This document shows, piece by piece, positions 1 through 12,178 of a stretch of DNA of 64,000 nt. The notes beneath the pieces were generated by a model, which did not search any database, was not told where the DNA came from, and saw nothing but the letters and a program-made list of their open reading frames with translations. Positions within the stretch are counted from its first letter, which is position 1, and each line of letters opens with the position of its first letter. The stretch is from Bretschneidera sinensis (lineage: Eukaryota > Streptophyta > Magnoliopsida > Brassicales > Akaniaceae), in contig CM043699.1 in assembly GCA_023935145.1 (NCBI GenBank), positions 145,499,536 through 145,563,535 on the forward strand, in the 5' to 3' direction. The translations under genes and the position numbers were made by a program.

Positions 1-2880
1 AATGCCTACTAGGTTTAAGAATGTTAGACTAGAAACTGCTTCACAGTTTATGGCATTAGGCCTTACCGAGAAACACATTTTCCGAGGGACATATCATCCA
101 AGCACAAAGCAAGGACGATGGATAAATTAGAGTCACCATTTAATCTTAAAGGGGGACAAAATCTCTTATCATTGGTCTGCAAGAGATATTCAGGGTAAGA
201 GATTGGGGAACAAGAGAAGAATGACTTAAGGCTTCCTCTCTCGCCTAGGTCGAAGCCTAACTCTTGTGTTCTTGGGAAAATACTTAATAATTAAATTAAA
301 TTTCTTATTGCTATACACTAACATTCATCACATACAATAACGGTTTAATCATGCAAATTGGCAAACAACAGTTATTTCAAAGCATCACAATTAAAAGAAA
401 ACCGTATATGCATGAGAGATTACTGACCCAAAACCAATGTTGGACAACGTTGACCTCTCAAGAACAAATGAGGTTTTCTATTAATCGCGTTTTCAGTCAA
501 GAGAGATAACCATGAATTAGGACAATTAAAAAATAAAAATAAATAAATGATTAAATACTCAAAAGGAAAACATGAATTTGCCTAACAACAAAGAAAATAC
601 GTTAGAGCAGTAGGGAATAAAAATAAATAACAAAATAATGCAAAAATAGAGAGATGAAGTTCAAGTCAGCTGGTCGAGTCCAAACAGGACCTAATTGATC
701 CAAAGCTAAGGTCAATTGGCCTCAGTAGGGAGCCAGCTCCACTGGTGCTAGTTTGGTGTTTCGCTAGTTCTCAACAGAAAACTCTATTTTCGTACAATTT
801 TGGTGTGATCTAATCACACAAAATTCAATCAAACAGATCTAAATTAGTATGCATATTTTAAATAATTATTTAGATGCATAACCTAAATGACATGTGAATT
901 TTAATGAAATCCTAATGCATATTTTGGCAAAAATAAATCTATATGACATACGAACTAACTGAAAGTCATGGAGGATCAAAATAAACAATTACGATTTCAA
1001 CAAATTAAATAATTAAAGACGAAATTCTAACCTTTTTTGATGATTCAATCTTTTCGCGTGCTTGCGAAGGGATTACTCGAAGACTTAATACCAAAGTTGT
1101 AGTGATATCCACGTGTGGTGTGGATTGCTCTAAGATTGTTGATTCTTTGTAGGTTGATGGATGAACGCACGTAGAATTAAAACTCAAATCGACCAAAGAT
1201 TCGGTGTAGGAATTTGTGTTTGTAGAACTTTTGTGGTGACTAAGATTTATGGGGAAAAAGGAGAAAATATTGTAAAGAGTATAGTGTCTCTACAAAATTT
1301 CTCTAAAGAATTTAGTGTAGAAAAAGTCTGTAGAGTTTTATTGTCTACAACTTTCTCTAGAGATTGTTGATGTTTAAAATTGTGGGTTGAAGGGTGTATT
1401 TATAGAAAATTGGGAAGCTACAATTTTGAAAAATAGACGATCGAGATACGTCAGATATGATCCAATGGTTGCCAAGGTTTCTTGTAGAAGTAGAAAAACT
1501 AATTTCTCGTGGCATCTTTATGGTTGTTTTTGGGTTTGGAGGTGAAGCAACAATCAAGTGACGATACAGTTGGTCGAGTCATAGAACCGACTTGTCGGCC
1601 CAAGGACAAGATCGACTGGTTGGGTCCTGGCCCCTGGTGCATGTTTTTTCAGTCTTCTTGCCCGTTTCACTTTATTTTGACTTTGTTTGGCCTCGTCCGA
1701 ATTCATTTGATCAAATTTCTTCCGAAATTAATTTTCCAACATACGTTCACCCATTTTAATTTTTCCAAGACTCAATTTTCGTCATCGAGCTCCACACGTA
1801 GTTAGTTCTAATATTTAAAATAAAATCAAGTGTTTATATCATTGAATTAAGATACGATACAATCATGCCCCATTTCAATTTTAATTTCACATTAATCTTG
1901 TCTGTGAATCAAGTGACTCTGTGAGTGCTATTGTGGGCAAGAATTTTGGATAATTTAGGTAATACTGTAAAATATTATACAAACATGAATCTAACAAGTA
2001 TGTTGAATTATGGAATGGCCTGACACCGGTCACCTTATGTGTATGCCCATGGACGGAGCCATGTTTGGCCAGTGGGGGCACCCGCCACTACTAAAATCTC
2101 AAAAACCTTGAAATATTTTTAAATAAAATAAAATGCCTTAATAAAGAACAAATAATTCACTTACCAATCATTCAATACTGACATAGAGAAGTGAAAAATA
2201 AAAAAACTATGATAATAATACAAATCAAATGAAATAAATTGAACAACCTTCCATTCAAAATTGAATAGAGCTTTTGCCATTTGACATATAGAATTTTTGT
2301 AGCGAACATAATCAAACATGAATAATATTCCCACAATGGGTCCTATTTGTGTCTGTGATCATATATAGTATGGAAGAAGTAGGGTTATAGAAATAAGCAT
2401 ATCATTTAAGAGACAATTGGAGGATATAAGGACTTAAGTTTGATCTAAACCGATTGTTATTTGGCGTTACACGATCACAATCGATTTGCAAAAAAGTTAG
2501 GGCCCCATAACTAGATAGACACTGATCGGTAGTTAGCCCGCATGAGGGCCTACTATTATGTGGGACCTTGAAAGAACAGATCATCTAATATTTCCGTTAG
2601 AGTACACTTTTTCTGTTTTATATTAATTACCCAAATGTATTATTTATGTAATTAAATGATTAATTTTTTATTAATGTTAAATTAATAAGGTATCACTTTT
2701 TTAATATATTATTTTATAGAATTCATGCGTTTTTAAAGTTTATTTTTTAAAATTTTAAATTAATAAAATATTAAAAAAAATAAAAGTTAAAGTTGTTTTA
2801 AAACTCAAAACATAATTAAAAGTATGGGATGAAGAGAATATATATTATTATACTATTAATTACTTAAAATGTGATAAAAA
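1..2880. other. Gene-free repeat-remnant region
   Basis: No coding region is supportable. Two GC-richer patches share wording: 670-685 (GCTGGTCGAGTCC) and 1567-1580 (GTTGGTCGAGTCA), each followed within about 100 bases by an ACTGGT motif. This suggests fragments of one dispersed repeat. At 2045-2090 the string ATGGACGGAGCCATG resembles the end of a common plant MITE type. 2600-2880 is plain AT-rich DNA. Confidence 0.4.
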
Positions 2881-3189
2881 CAAGGTCATGCCGTGTTGTG
2901 ATGCATTCAAAAACGCTCCGATGTTTTTGTCAGTGCAAGCTTTTAGAAAAATGGGGATGCATGGTGCTTTCAATAATGTGATTGTGATTGTAGATGGTCT
3001 GAGATCTGCATAGCTTGGGCATTTTATAACGATTCAGAAGTGAGATTGTCCACGTGCTAGGGATGGGGTAATCATGGATTTCCCGTTCTTTCGACGGGGT
3101 CTAGTCGTGTATCCAGGGATGGCTGTGATCTCTATAATCACGCCAACATGTCAGCGTGAGGGAGTCTGGGAGAGGCGATGACCACCTAC

Positions 3190-3360
3190 AGTTTTTTGCA
3201 TGTGTCACTATACTGTTGGGCCAGAACGGTCCGTGTGTCGTTCTGCTGTTGGGTAAAAACTGTTCACATATCGTTGTGCTATTGGTTGAGGACTGTTCAT
3301 GTGTCGCTGTGCTATTGGACATAAGATTCGTCCATGTGTCGTTATGCTATTGGGTGGTGC
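3190..3360 (+). repeat. 33-36 bp imperfect tandem repeats (LTR sub-repeat-like)
   Basis: Four to five units built as ATTGG, a variable middle, GTTCATGTGTCG and YKGTGCT follow each other. A similar unit design with CTATTGG and CCACGTGTTAT occurs inside the Tat LTR at 30308-30410. This may be a leftover of a related LTR; only these sub-repeats match. Confidence 0.4.
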
Positions 3361-3610
3361 ATTTATTGACTGTAATACGATTAATGCATTTTTTTTTCAA
3401 TTAAACTGATAAAAAAATTAATTGAGTTGGATAAACTTTGGAGTGAAAATGTGTTTTTATATGGATGTGACCTCATTTAAATTAATTGGACATATTTTAA
3501 CAAAGTTCAATAAATTCTTGACTTTATGACTTAATTTGATATAAAGAATGAGGCAGAAAGTGGAATTTACCCTCAAACTTTAGGGTAGTAAATATAGCTA
3601 AGTTGATACT

Positions 3611-4608
3611 AGTTGAGGTGGAAAACGGGGCGAGTCGAGTCAATCGGATTAGGGTCGGATCAGATCATATTGAGCTGCAAGTCATTCGGATTACGAGTCA
3701 TTTCGGTTCTGATCGGGTTCGGTCATTTCAATCTCAGGTTATATTGGGTCTCAGGTTATATAGGGTCTCGAGTCGTATTGGGTCTCGAGTCATGTCGGGT
3801 CGGATTTGGGTCAGGTTCGGTCATTTCGAGCTTGGGTCATATCAGTCTCGAGTCAGGTCGGGTCGAGTCAAGAAAATAGATATTTATACTTAATTAAAAA
3901 AATGTTTTATTTGCATATAATAGTACTAAACGAGTTACATTGACAAATCCGTGAAAATTAATTAATTATAAATCAATACTTAATTTTTTAATGCAATAGG
4001 CAATGTTATGGCTCTTAATCCCAAACTTCAGTCTTAAATGATCAAGGACAAACTAGTTCACAAAGTTATTCTTACTAGTAGCGTCTTATATAAGATTTTA
4101 GAGATTAAATTTCATATAATCACTCAATTCCATTATATTTTTTCAGGATAATTAAAAATAAAATTTTGTTGTGACTTAAAGAACAATGCAAAGTTTATTA
4201 CTTTTCTCGATTTTTTATTTGAAGTTAAAGAAATTACTCATGTTAATAAAATGTTGAATCACTCACACCAATACATATAAATCAATAATTAATTAAATAT
4301 GATATTACTTATTTTATTTGATAACTAGTAAATTAACTGTTATCCCAATTTTAAAAAGTAAATTGTTTTTTCATAAAAAAAATATATTTTCAAGTCATTT
4401 CAAATTCAGATTTTTTTTCGAGTTTCTGAGTTATTTTGGATTTGAATTGGGTCAAGCTCGGATTATTTTGAATTCAAGTCATTTCGAATTTCAAATCACT
4501 TGGATTAAGATCAAGTTGAGTTCGAATTATATTATTTTGATGCATTTTCGAATTGAGTCAAATTTAAACCAGATTTGATAAAGTTTCCGAATCAGATCAG
4601 ATTTTACT
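3611..4608 (+). mobile_element. hAT-type MITE rich in GGTCGGG, older copy
   Basis: Both flanks are arrays of GGGTCGG/GAGTC/CATTTCGG motifs around an AT-rich core. The core (from TAGATATTTATACTTAATTA onward) matches the reverse complement of the element at 44928-45880 over its whole length by eye. The left end retains GAGGTGG; the right end is eroded, so boundaries are approximate. Open frames here (for example 3603-3893) are repeat artefacts. Confidence 0.75.
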
Positions 4609-4883
4609 CTCTAATTATAGACAAAGATAGCATACTTAACATAAATAAATAAAAAAAAAACAAAATATAAACAGACTAGAAAGAGCATTGAATCGTGATT
4701 CCTCCACATACAGTTTCACAAAAAGTCTCCTCCAGATAAAGTGGTCAATATATTATTAGTTCATTTCCAATAGAACAAAAACTTCCTGTGCCCCAGATCT
4801 ACGGTATAAGACCGTATATACCTATATACCGAGTATGCAAGCAAAAAGACCCCCAAAAAACACTGTATACTCCAACCAAAATG

Positions 4884-7800
4884 TCACGCGGCAACTCCTG
4901 ATTCGGGCACGTAACTCAGTCTGTCCGCTTCATCCCAAACCAACTTGGATGTGATTTCATCATACTCGGGAACATATTCCTGTTACATTACAATATACAA
5001 ATCCCACCTAAATCAGTGATTCGAAGGTGAATTTATTCTCTAAATAAATTTTCAAATATTATTAAGTTACACTTAGTTGCTCGGAATTAAAATTAAAGTA
5101 GAATCTTATTTTTTTAATATAAAATTAATTGAAAAAAATCATAATACTATTTCAGTTCTAAACAACCAAACGTAATGTTACCATTTTAGTTTTTTTTTTT
5201 AATTGAAGCGCCGTATTATTTCATAATCCACAATAATCATAACTCAACCCACAATACTATCACAATCCCCCTAAAAAGAGAAATAATCAATATATAAATC
5301 GAATAAATAACTAACACATTGTAAAAATCGAACTTGAGACCTTATAGTCCCAAGATCTTAACCTTAACCACCAGATCAAGACTTCATCGGCTTCTAGCCA
5401 CTTTAAAGTAATACAATTACCGCTTTAAAAAAAATTATATTTCTTTAAGATGATTATATTATAAGGTGAAGATGGTTAGTATTTACCTCAAGCTGTCTAA
5501 CCAATTGTCTAGCAGTTGGAGCATAGAGGATAATTCGACGTGCAGTCGTTGAGATAAATCCTTCATCAACGGCCTTATCAATGAAACACAACAACGAATT
5601 GTAGTAACCATCCACATTCAAAAGACCCACCTGCAAAAAGTTAATATGACTAATTATTAATCATATCATATAAATTAGATATATATGATATTGAATTCAA
5701 AAATCTAATTATAATAATATGTTTAGGTGAGTTAAGACACAAATTAAACAAACACCTTCATTTGACCAACACTTTAGACTTTTCTTTTTTCTCTTTTTTA
5801 AAGTCTATAAAGAACCTTTATCTCCCATTCAAGCGGAGATCCTTGCAATTAGTTCTCTAAATCATGTTTCATGTCCATGTTTACATCATCAAATCTTAAG
5901 CTATCTATCCATGTGAATTCGATTGAAGCACCACATGCATTGATTCTAATATCCTACTTTCCTTATCCATCATAAAATTTAATCATTTTATTGACCGATT
6001 TTGCGTCAAAGGACTGAACTTTCCAAGTATGCCCCAACCCGTCCAAAGAAAACAGCCTTGTACTCGAGAAACATGACAAACGAATTACACTATTAAGCTT
6101 GGAGATATGAAAACATTATACAATTTCTAATTTCAAGCATTAATCAGAGTTCAACAACACAAAAACATGATGTCATGTGAACCCACTAGGGGCCGATGAT
6201 CAATGTTGGAATGATATAAAATTAAACAGAAAGTATTGATCTAATTAAACAAATAAAAAGCCAAAAAAGAAGAAGAAAATATTGCTCACAGGTTTGCGGT
6301 GGATTCCAAGCTGAGCCCATGTAATGACTTCAAGCAGTTCTTCGAGGGTTCCATAGCCACCTGAGAAGAAATAAATAGGTACATGTGAGAATTCTGATAA
6401 AACTATGGATATAGTGTCGTGCATCTATGAGGTTCACATTTATGAGTCAATTTTAAAAATGACAAATAAAATAAAATCTGGGGGGATGAATGAAATAATT
6501 GAAGTACCAGGGAGGGCAATAAAGGCATCAGCTTGACGGGCCATTTCAGCTTTCCTTTGGTGCATGTCAGAGACAGCTCTAACTTCACCAACAGTCTCAC
6601 CAGTTATCTGTATCAACAATTGCATTTTTAATTAGATACAACAATTGCTTCTTCTGCTTTTTTTTTTTTTTTTAAATCTTTTTGGCCATTGAAAAGAAAT
6701 TGAACCAGTTGCCCCACACAGAGTCCCATCCAAATTATATTAGTCCTACCAGCCTGCTATCACTAAACTAAGGCATTGTTGGCAACAATAAACACATTAA
6801 TGTTCCATCAGAAAAAGGATCCCAGCTTGGTCTTACTGTTCTAAATGATAGATTTTGTCCCCATTAACTTAAAACAAAAGAGGGTGATATACTTTTTGAA
6901 GTTTTCAGATATACCTCTCTGGGCATTAAGCTCTTTGGAATCACCCTGCAAAAATCAAACAAACGACATAATCATTAATTAAGGCCATATGATAACATTC
7001 CAACCAACCTTAGCATACAATTATACAGATTTTAAGCAAACAAAATGTTGAAGAGCTTTTTTCTCATTTTTTTTTAATTGAAAGAAAGTAGAGAATGTTT
7101 CATTTGAACCAGTTTATTGAGCAGGGGAATCAGAGTATTTCCCCAAAGGATGTTCATCAAGTAAATGGAAGTGCTTCAATTAGGATAAAGATTAAAAAAA
7201 AAAACGCACAAGAGTACACTAAATTTGACATCTCAGGGTACGAACCAATGAGCTCAGGCCAATAGGCGCAAAATGGTCTGCTACTAACGAATTTTCAAGA
7301 AATTACCAATGGAATTCCTAGGCCAAAAATATGTCAAAAATTGTTGTCACTGCCAAATGTTTTCGTATAAATGCTGCTTCAATTACTTGGTCGTTATAGC
7401 TTTTACAGACTTCTATTAAGCTTGTCTAACAGGAAGTTCCAGTGTAGATTGACATTGCAAGGATCAAAACTGATTCACTTTTAGCCAACTGATCAAAGGC
7501 AAGCTGCTCAAAAGTAGACCATTTTAAAAATGTTCACAATTTCCATACGACCCAATTATACAATTATATGTTTTACTATCTTTTATGTTAAAAAGAATGC
7601 TACCCAATTCAAAGCACCAAATAACAAAGATAAATTGTGAGTTGAAAAAAAAAATGATATTGATTGGCCTTCTAAACTTAACACTTGAATATTTTAGCTT
7701 GACATTGAAACATGAAGACCAAGAAGATAGAGAGAGAGAGAGAGAGAGAACAAACCCCAGAACATGGCGCCCACCATCATGAACTGCCTGAGAAACAAGA

Positions 7801-8967
7801 CCCATTAATCCCACGCTCCCACCTCCATAGACCAAATCAATCCTTCTTTCCACCTTCAAAAAACACATCGAAAACCAAACTCATTAACAGGTGTCACAAG
7901 CACAAGGCCTTACTTGGCTCTGATAAATTGGGATTACCGATAAATAGCAATAATAAGCTTCAGTAGTGAGTGGTATAAATATACTAGTATTTGATGGAAA
8001 CCCATAAACAAAAATCATGGAGGTTTTCATGAGGCAAAAGAACACGCTTAAAAGAGTCATGATACCAAGGTAGCACGTTTGCTTGATTGCTTCCTTCTAG
8101 AGAAAAGCAGCGGCCCAAGAGATTATTACTACTACTGCCTTGTTAGTGTTTTATTTTTTTAATAAAAAAACAATAAAAACGAAGATCATGCAAGAAGGCT
8201 GCTCAACTGACAGGCAGGTATAGGTTACAGCTAGCAGTCTCTCTCTCTCATGCCAAACAGGCAAACATAAACCCTAAACCTTCCTTTAAGCTTAATTCAA
8301 CAACAATCATAAGCCCACGTTCAGATCGAGCTAGTAATTGTTTGTTGCAACACATACCCACTTGAGAACGCAGAGAAATAAACAAAATTATTTCAATCAA
8401 ATGCATGCCAAATAAAAATAATTAAAATTCAAAATTTTGACAAGGAGTACTGTTTCTCTCATTCATGACGGAGAGTACAGAAAATAAATTTAAAGAAGAG
8501 TAGTGTGGTGTAAAATTACTTGCACAAAGTCCATGTAAACCAAAAATAATTCCAATAAAATTGCACCATTGAAGGGAAAATTCATATTTGAACCATATAT
8601 ACCAGATTGTTTGGCTGATAAAACAGACAATTCAAAATCTGGGTTTAGTGAACAATAGTGATTTTGACATGCTCTCATGGAAACAGGCAAAGAGAAAGAG
8701 AAAAAGAAAATCCAAAGAAAATAAGAAAGAAGGGACTCAAATTGGGATTGCTTTCCATGGAACATTCTGCTTCTTGTTGAAGACATTTTATCTCTAAAAA
8801 GGTATAAACGAAAAGGAAAGAAAAAAGTGGAGACACTTATCCCCAACATTGTTAACTACCAGTTCCTTGCCCAACTCAATAGCAGCTTCTTGATAGCTAG
8901 CTTTCTTTCCTGTACTGCTCCCACAGAACACACAAATCCTCTTGAACCTAGACTTTGTCTCTTCCAT
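4884..8967 (-). CDS. LOG: Cytokinin riboside 5'-monophosphate phosphoribohydrolase (LONELY GUY family), seven exons
   Basis: The product converts cytokinin riboside monophosphates directly into active free-base cytokinins, normally in cytosol and nucleus (family knowledge). Coding exons read on the minus strand are 8967-8860, 7853-7756, 6945-6915, 6607-6508, 6360-6290, 5630-5487 and 4979-4884. Every intron starts GT and ends AG, phases join without a break, and the total is 648 nt (215 residues plus TGA), the usual LOG length. Residues 10-18 give RICVFCGSS, exon 2 gives [13 protein letters not shown], and the exon 4/5 junction builds the lysine-decarboxylase-like signature PGGYGTLEE (about residues 111-119), preceded by [10 protein letters not shown]. 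Exon 7 ends in VPESGVAA. The ATG at 8967-8965 is chosen because [18 protein letters not shown] matches the family N-terminus. A TATA-like stretch lies about 75 bases upstream. The paralogue number cannot be fixed without alignment. Introns 2 and 6 carry simple and SINE-like repeats but no coding damage is seen. Confidence 0.95.
5200..5400 (-). repeat. SINE-like tRNA-derived remnant in LOG intron 6
   Basis: Read on the minus strand, 5390-5330 has an A-box-like CTGGTGGTTAAGG and, about 35 bases later, a B-box-like AAGTTCGATTT, the layout of tRNA-derived plant SINEs. Related tails beginning with AATAACTMACAY occur near 33955 and 43400. It sits inside the last LOG intron in sense orientation. No target duplication was identified. 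Confidence 0.4.
7728..7750 (+). repeat. (GA)n microsatellite beside the LOG exon 2 donor
   Basis: About eleven GA units lie immediately inside intron 2. On the gene strand the donor GTTTGTT is followed directly by the CT run, which places a polypyrimidine tract at the 5' splice site. Confidence 0.85.
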
Positions 8968-9037
8968 TTCTCTGTTCTCTCTCTCTCACTAGAGACCACG
9001 GAGAGGGTTGAGAATGAGAATTAAGTGAGTATTTGTT

Positions 9038-9049
9038 TAAATATATAAG
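9038..9049 (-). promoter_or_regulatory. Putative TATA box of LOG
   Basis: On the minus strand this reads TTATATATTTAA, 72-83 bases before the LOG start codon, a usual plant TATA-to-ATG distance. A CT-rich leader lies between it and the ATG (minus strand of 8968-9000). Assigned from position and sequence only. Confidence 0.45.
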
Positions 9050-9539
9050 GTTCACGTTCAAGGCTCAAAATAAGACCCGTTGACCCTCTTTTACTTTATT
9101 AATTTTTTGAAACCTCTAAAGGAAGTACTCAACCCCTCTTTTACCGTGTGTTTGGGATCAGAAGGTAAAAAAAAAAAGAAAAAAGAAAAAAAAGGATTCT
9201 TACTCTTGGTAGTATAGAATCAAGGTTTAAAATTAAAATTGAAGTAAAATTATATCTATATTTTTTAAAATAAAAATAATTGAAATATTTATAATTTATT
9301 TTAATTTTAATTTTATATTAATAAAAGTAATATAAAAATATTATTATTTATTATTTTGAAAGTTTTATAAATAAAAAAGATATAAACAAATTTACTTTTG
9401 ATAAAGTCTTGAAACTCTCAAATTTAGAGTGTTAAAAAATTAACAGGTTGAGAGTTTTGGATAGTTGAGAAACCTTAAAAACTTTTTTTTATAAAAAAAA
9501 AAGCCTCTCAAACAATAATTTTTAAATAATATTTTTTTT

Positions 9540-10679
9540 ACTTAATTCCCAAGAGCTATCTCCCAAATACATTGAAATTCTTCTTTTCTTACCTCTCCTA
9601 ATTTCTTTTATAAATTCTTCCTTTCTTTTTCTTTAAAACTCCCAAAAATAGTGCAGATTTTAAATATTATATTACCATTATATATTCATATTCAATGTAC
9701 GTATGTGTATATATATGTATAAGTAAATATAAATTATATATTTAGAAAAATAAAAAAAAATATTAATGTTAATTTTAAACTCTGTATTATATATGATATT
9801 ACAAATTCCATGCTTATAGTATTCCTTAACCATTATTTAGAAACAATGATTGACAAGAATGGTAATACATATATAAAAAAATTCTCAAAAAATTATATAT
9901 GATGGTGATATAATAAAAAATATATATATACTATAAAAAATATATTTATAGTATTCGTACTTAATTCTCAAAAACTATCTCCCAATCACATTTTTCTTAC
10001 CTCTCCTAATTTCTTTTATAAATTCCTCCTTTCTTTTTCTTTAAAACTTCCTAAAATAGTGTAAATTTTAAATATCATATCACCATCATATATTCTTATT
10101 CAATGTACTTATTTGTATATATATGTATAAGTAAATATAAATTACTTATTTAGAAAAATAAAAAAAAATATTAATGTTAATTTTAAACTCTGTATTATAT
10201 ATGATATTACAAATTCCATGTTTATAGTATTCCTTAACCATTATTTAGAAACAATGATTGACAAGAATGGTAATACATATATAAAAAAATTCTCAAAAAA
10301 TTATATATGATGGTGATATAATAAAAAATATATATATACTATAAAAAATATATTTATAGTATTCGTACTTAATTCTCAAAAACTATCTCCCAATCACATT
10401 TTTCTTACCTCTCCTAATTTCTTTTATAAATTCCTCCTTTCTTTTTCTTTAAAACTTCCTAAAATAGTGTAAATTTTAAATATCATATCACCATCATATA
10501 TTCTTATTCAATGTACTTATTTGTATATATATGTATAAGTAAATATAAATTACTTATTTAGAAAAATAAAAAAAATATTAATGTTAATTTTAAACTCTGT
10601 ATTATATATGATATTACAAATTCCATATTTATAGTATTCCTTAACCATTATTTAGAGACAATGATTGACAAGAATAGTA

Positions 10680-10683
<4 letters not shown>
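9540..10683. repeat. ~410-bp tandem repeat, about 2.75 copies
   Basis: Units start at 9540, 9959 and 10367, each with ACTTAATTC followed by the CTATCTCCCAA block. Units 2 and 3 are almost identical; unit 1 differs at scattered sites. The third unit stops after AACAATGATTGACAAGAATAG and runs into a TA microsatellite. It is AT-rich with no coding content. Confidence 0.93.

Positions 10684-10726
<43 letters not shown>
10684..10726. repeat. (TA)n microsatellite
   Basis: About twenty uninterrupted TA units close the ~410-bp tandem array. Confidence 0.95.
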
Positions 10727-10729
<3 letters not shown>

Positions 10730-11550
10730 AAGAGTAACACGGAATATTAACTTTCTTTCTGAAGTTCAAAACAGAAGAAAAAAAAAGGCAAAAAAAAGTA
10801 ATTTGGAAGGTAGGAAAGACAATTCCGGATTCTCTTTTATAAGAGGATATCTAGGGAAAAGCAATCCTACTAGGATTTTTGATTAAAGGTATGGAGCTTT
10901 TATAATCTGTGTCTCGCTTTAACTTTGGACTGAACTTCGACCAATAGAGTGCCACCATGTGATGACTAAGCAACAAAATTATTTAGATTGACGGACCACA
11001 ATTCACATAAAAGAGTGAAGATAAGCAAGATTTTAGAAGGGAGCTCATGGTTATTATATGGGAGCACCCACTTTGTATCTTTATCTCCCAAATTTTGGTA
11101 TTTCTCTTTACAAATATATAGTATACAAAATATATTCTTTTTCAGTCTTCTTTATAAGGCACGCAGCCCACATGTAAACCCCAGTTTTTTTTTTTGTGCC
11201 TGCAGTTGAAAGCCTGGAAATTAAGAAATTATTTTTATTGCTTTTAATTAATGCCTATTGTGGTATGTTCACACAATAAATTAATGAAGGCGTTATCCAT
11301 GCACAGATACAGTACAAAACTTACATGTATACCCCTACGCCATACCATTTTTTATTTCAATATCTATATGAAGCCCCAGTCATTTCATGACCAAAAAACG
11401 AAAAATAAAATCCAACAGTTGTTTATCATAATCATGCCATGTGGACGGTGGCTTTTTGCAATCGGGACTTTGGGAGCCATGCCATCAAAAATCTCAAAAA
11501 AAAAAAAATGTATTGGGTTTTCCTATAACATTGTATTTTATAAGTGGATC
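10727..11550. other. Gene-free spacer between tandem array and Tat element
   Basis: Nothing coding is supportable. This is where the 3' LTR of the minus-strand Tat element would be expected. I did not find a copy of the 29873-30432 LTR here, so that end appears deleted or too decayed to see. Confidence 0.4.
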
Positions 11551-11558
11551 AAAACACT

Positions 11559-11750
11559 CGGTTTTGGAGACATGGGATCAAACATATGAAGCTTTGTTAA
11601 AATGATTGACCTTGAAAACATGAGACCGAACATATGAACCTTAGTCAAAATGCTCGGCCTGGGAGACATGGGACCGAACATATGAATCTCGGTCAAAATG
11701 CTCGGCGTTGGAGATATGGGACCGAGCATATAAACTTCAGTCAAAATACT
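11559..11750. repeat. Four tandem 48-bp units
   Basis: Units start at 11559, 11607, 11655 and 11703, each shaped like CGG, a G-rich GAGACATGGGACCGAACATA block, and GTCAAAATGCT. Because 48 is divisible by three, long frames stay open on both strands, giving a 16-residue repeat on the minus strand (PSILTEIHMFGPMSPR type). Tandem repeats near the 3' end are known in Tat-lineage elements, so I assign it to that element rather than to a gene. Confidence 0.85.
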
Positions 11751-12165
11751 CGGCCTTCGGCTTTGGAGATCTTCGACAGGAAGTGGGCCTACATAGTTTC
11801 TTGGACTGTCTTCCTTTCTTTTGGCCTTATAGAAGACTTTAGGCTCCTCTTTTTGTTTTAGGCCCATAGGGGGCCTTTGGATAATTTCTTTTGCTTTGGG
11901 CCCATAAAAAGCTTTTAGGCTATTCCAGAACGCTCTGTAGAGAATTCAATGTTAGAGTGTTGGGCCGTTTTAGAATTTTCTGTAAGGTGATTGAATGCTG
12001 GAGTGTGCGCTGTCATTTTGGGGAGCGTAAAGGCGACGCATGCCCTTGATGGTACACCTGTAGCTGCCTTGGGGAATGAAATGGTACCGTCTTCCCTTGA
12101 TTATGCCAAATGTCGTGTCTTTACAGTTGGGGTAGAGTTAATTTCCCTCGTTAATCACCCTGAGC

Positions 12166-12178
12166 TTCTATATAAGAG
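12166..12178 (+). promoter_or_regulatory. Putative TATA box driving the Tat antisense ORF
   Basis: TTCTATATAAGAG lies about 215 bases before the ATG at 12390. It is followed by a pyrimidine-rich leader (TTTCCTCTCATTTCTTC), like a plant core promoter. It faces the antisense ORF and opposes element transcription. Confidence 0.45.

Noticed and set aside
3603..3893. Frames encoding Arg/Val/Ser/Gly-rich repeats (RVGSDH-type)
   Set aside because: They arise from GGTCGGG/GAGTC arrays of a MITE and are open only because of repeat composition. The inverted copy at 45584-45862 gives unrelated protein.
11559..11750. CRISPR-like regular repeats
   Set aside because: The units are directly abutting with no unique spacers, and this is plant nuclear DNA.
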